Source of the DNA: Flavobacteriales bacterium
GTDB lineage: Bacteria > Bacteroidota > Bacteroidia > Flavobacteriales_D > Crocinitomicaceae
Direction of reading: 5' to 3'
Length of the DNA: 7,156 nt
Assembly: GCA_947458985.1 (NCBI GenBank)
Contig: CANHBA010000114.1
Span: 1-7,156 of the forward strand
The stretch's first letter is position 1. Each line of letters opens with the position of its first letter. Position numbers and translations under genes: made by a program. Positions 6,839 to 7,156 of this stretch are shown here, one piece after another. The notes under the pieces were generated by a model that was not told where the DNA came from, did no database searches, and saw only the letters and a program-made list of their open reading frames with translations.

Positions 6839-7156
6839 CTAGTTGGTTACTGGAGAATCTGAAGGGGTCAGGACAGTACCTTTGATGGTCAGGACAATTG
6901 GGTCGCCGACATTGGAAAAAACAGTGATGGTTTTGGTAAATGCCCCAACGCGCTTGGTGTCGTAATGCACTTTGATGACACCTTTTTTGCCTTTTCTGAT
7001 GGGTGTTTCGGGACGATCTGCAGCTGTACATCCACAACTCGTTTGCACATTTGTAATGACTGCCGCTTTTTTGGATGTGTTTTTGAATTCAAATACAAAG
7101 AGGTCTTCGGAGCCATAAGGGATATCTTGACGCTCGATTTCTAGTACAGCGAAGCG
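6839..7156 (-). CDS. DUF1573 domain protein, 5' part missing
   Basis: The minus strand is open from the window edge to a TAG at 6839-6841, giving the C-terminal 105 residues. The visible part is nearly all one DUF1573 domain, an immunoglobulin-like fold common in exported Bacteroidota proteins. It shows FVFEFKNTSKKAAVITNV, the hallmark SCGCT (codons 7025-7039), PETPIRKGKKGVIKVHYDT, FTKTITVFSN and VLTIKGTV. The two Cys of SCGC could form a disulfide or bind a metal, but no biochemical function is established for the family. The missing N-terminus probably has a signal peptide (known of the family, not seen). It ends with a short TPSDSPVTN tail. valS follows after 54 bases on the same strand with its own promoter-like box, so co-transcription is uncertain. 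A GTG at 7048 opens a shorter frame but would cut the domain in half, so it is not the start. Confidence 0.9.
   Translation of the reverse strand, partial: RFAVLEIERQDIPYGSEDLFVFEFKNTSKKAAVITNVQTSCGCTAADRPETPIRKGKKGVIKVHYDTKRVGAFTKTITVFSNVGDPIVLTIKGTVLTPSDSPVTN

Noticed and set aside
6717..7037. Minus-strand open frame of 106 codons spanning the DUF1573/valS junction
   Set aside because: It is out of frame with both real genes, has low-complexity basic composition, and overlaps the conserved SCGCT-containing domain and the ValRS N-terminus.
1..7156. Search for a defence system, mobile element, CRISPR array, tRNA or other novel multi-gene system
   Set aside because: No spaced repeats, transposase, integrase, phage or toxin-antitoxin features were seen. 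The nuclease has a signal anchor and no immunity or antitoxin-like neighbour, so a defence or toxin reading is not supported.

Overview
The window looks like ordinary chromosome of a member of the Bacteroidota. The protein sequences of GyrB, ValRS, the DUF1573 protein and the OmpA-like protein all have a Bacteroidota flavour. Three intergenic regions carry TAnnTTTG sequences, the -7 promoter element typical of this phylum, and start codons lack a strong Shine-Dalgarno sequence and instead sit in A/T-rich leaders. The exact genus cannot be read from the sequence.

Layout, left to right. Positions 1-636 (minus) hold the 5' part of a secreted or membrane-anchored DNA/RNA non-specific endonuclease with a DRGH active site; its C-terminus lies beyond the left edge. 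It overlaps the end of gyrB (629-2581, minus) by 8 bases. Next come a terminator hairpin and an exported glutathione peroxidase (2706-3242, minus). An 80-base divergent intergenic region leads to the only plus-strand gene, an exported protein with a C-terminal OmpA-like peptidoglycan-binding domain (3323-4150). It converges, with a 9-base gap, on valS (4160-6784, minus). The right edge holds the C-terminal 105 residues of a DUF1573 protein (6839-7156, minus), whose N-terminus lies beyond the window.

The genes do not form one pathway. gyrB and valS are housekeeping genes. The peroxidase, OmpA-like protein, nuclease and probably the DUF1573 protein are envelope or periplasm proteins. The only physical coupling that suggests co-expression is gyrB with the nuclease. 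Even there, a terminator-like hairpin lies inside the start of the nuclease gene, so read-through may be restricted.

I found no CRISPR array, tRNA, rRNA, insertion sequence, phage gene or toxin-antitoxin pair, and nothing that convincingly represents a new multi-gene system. The points most worth checking are the hairpin at the gyrB/nuclease junction, the promoter-like box inside the terminator tail between the peroxidase gene and gyrB, and the uncharacterised N-terminal half of the OmpA-like protein.
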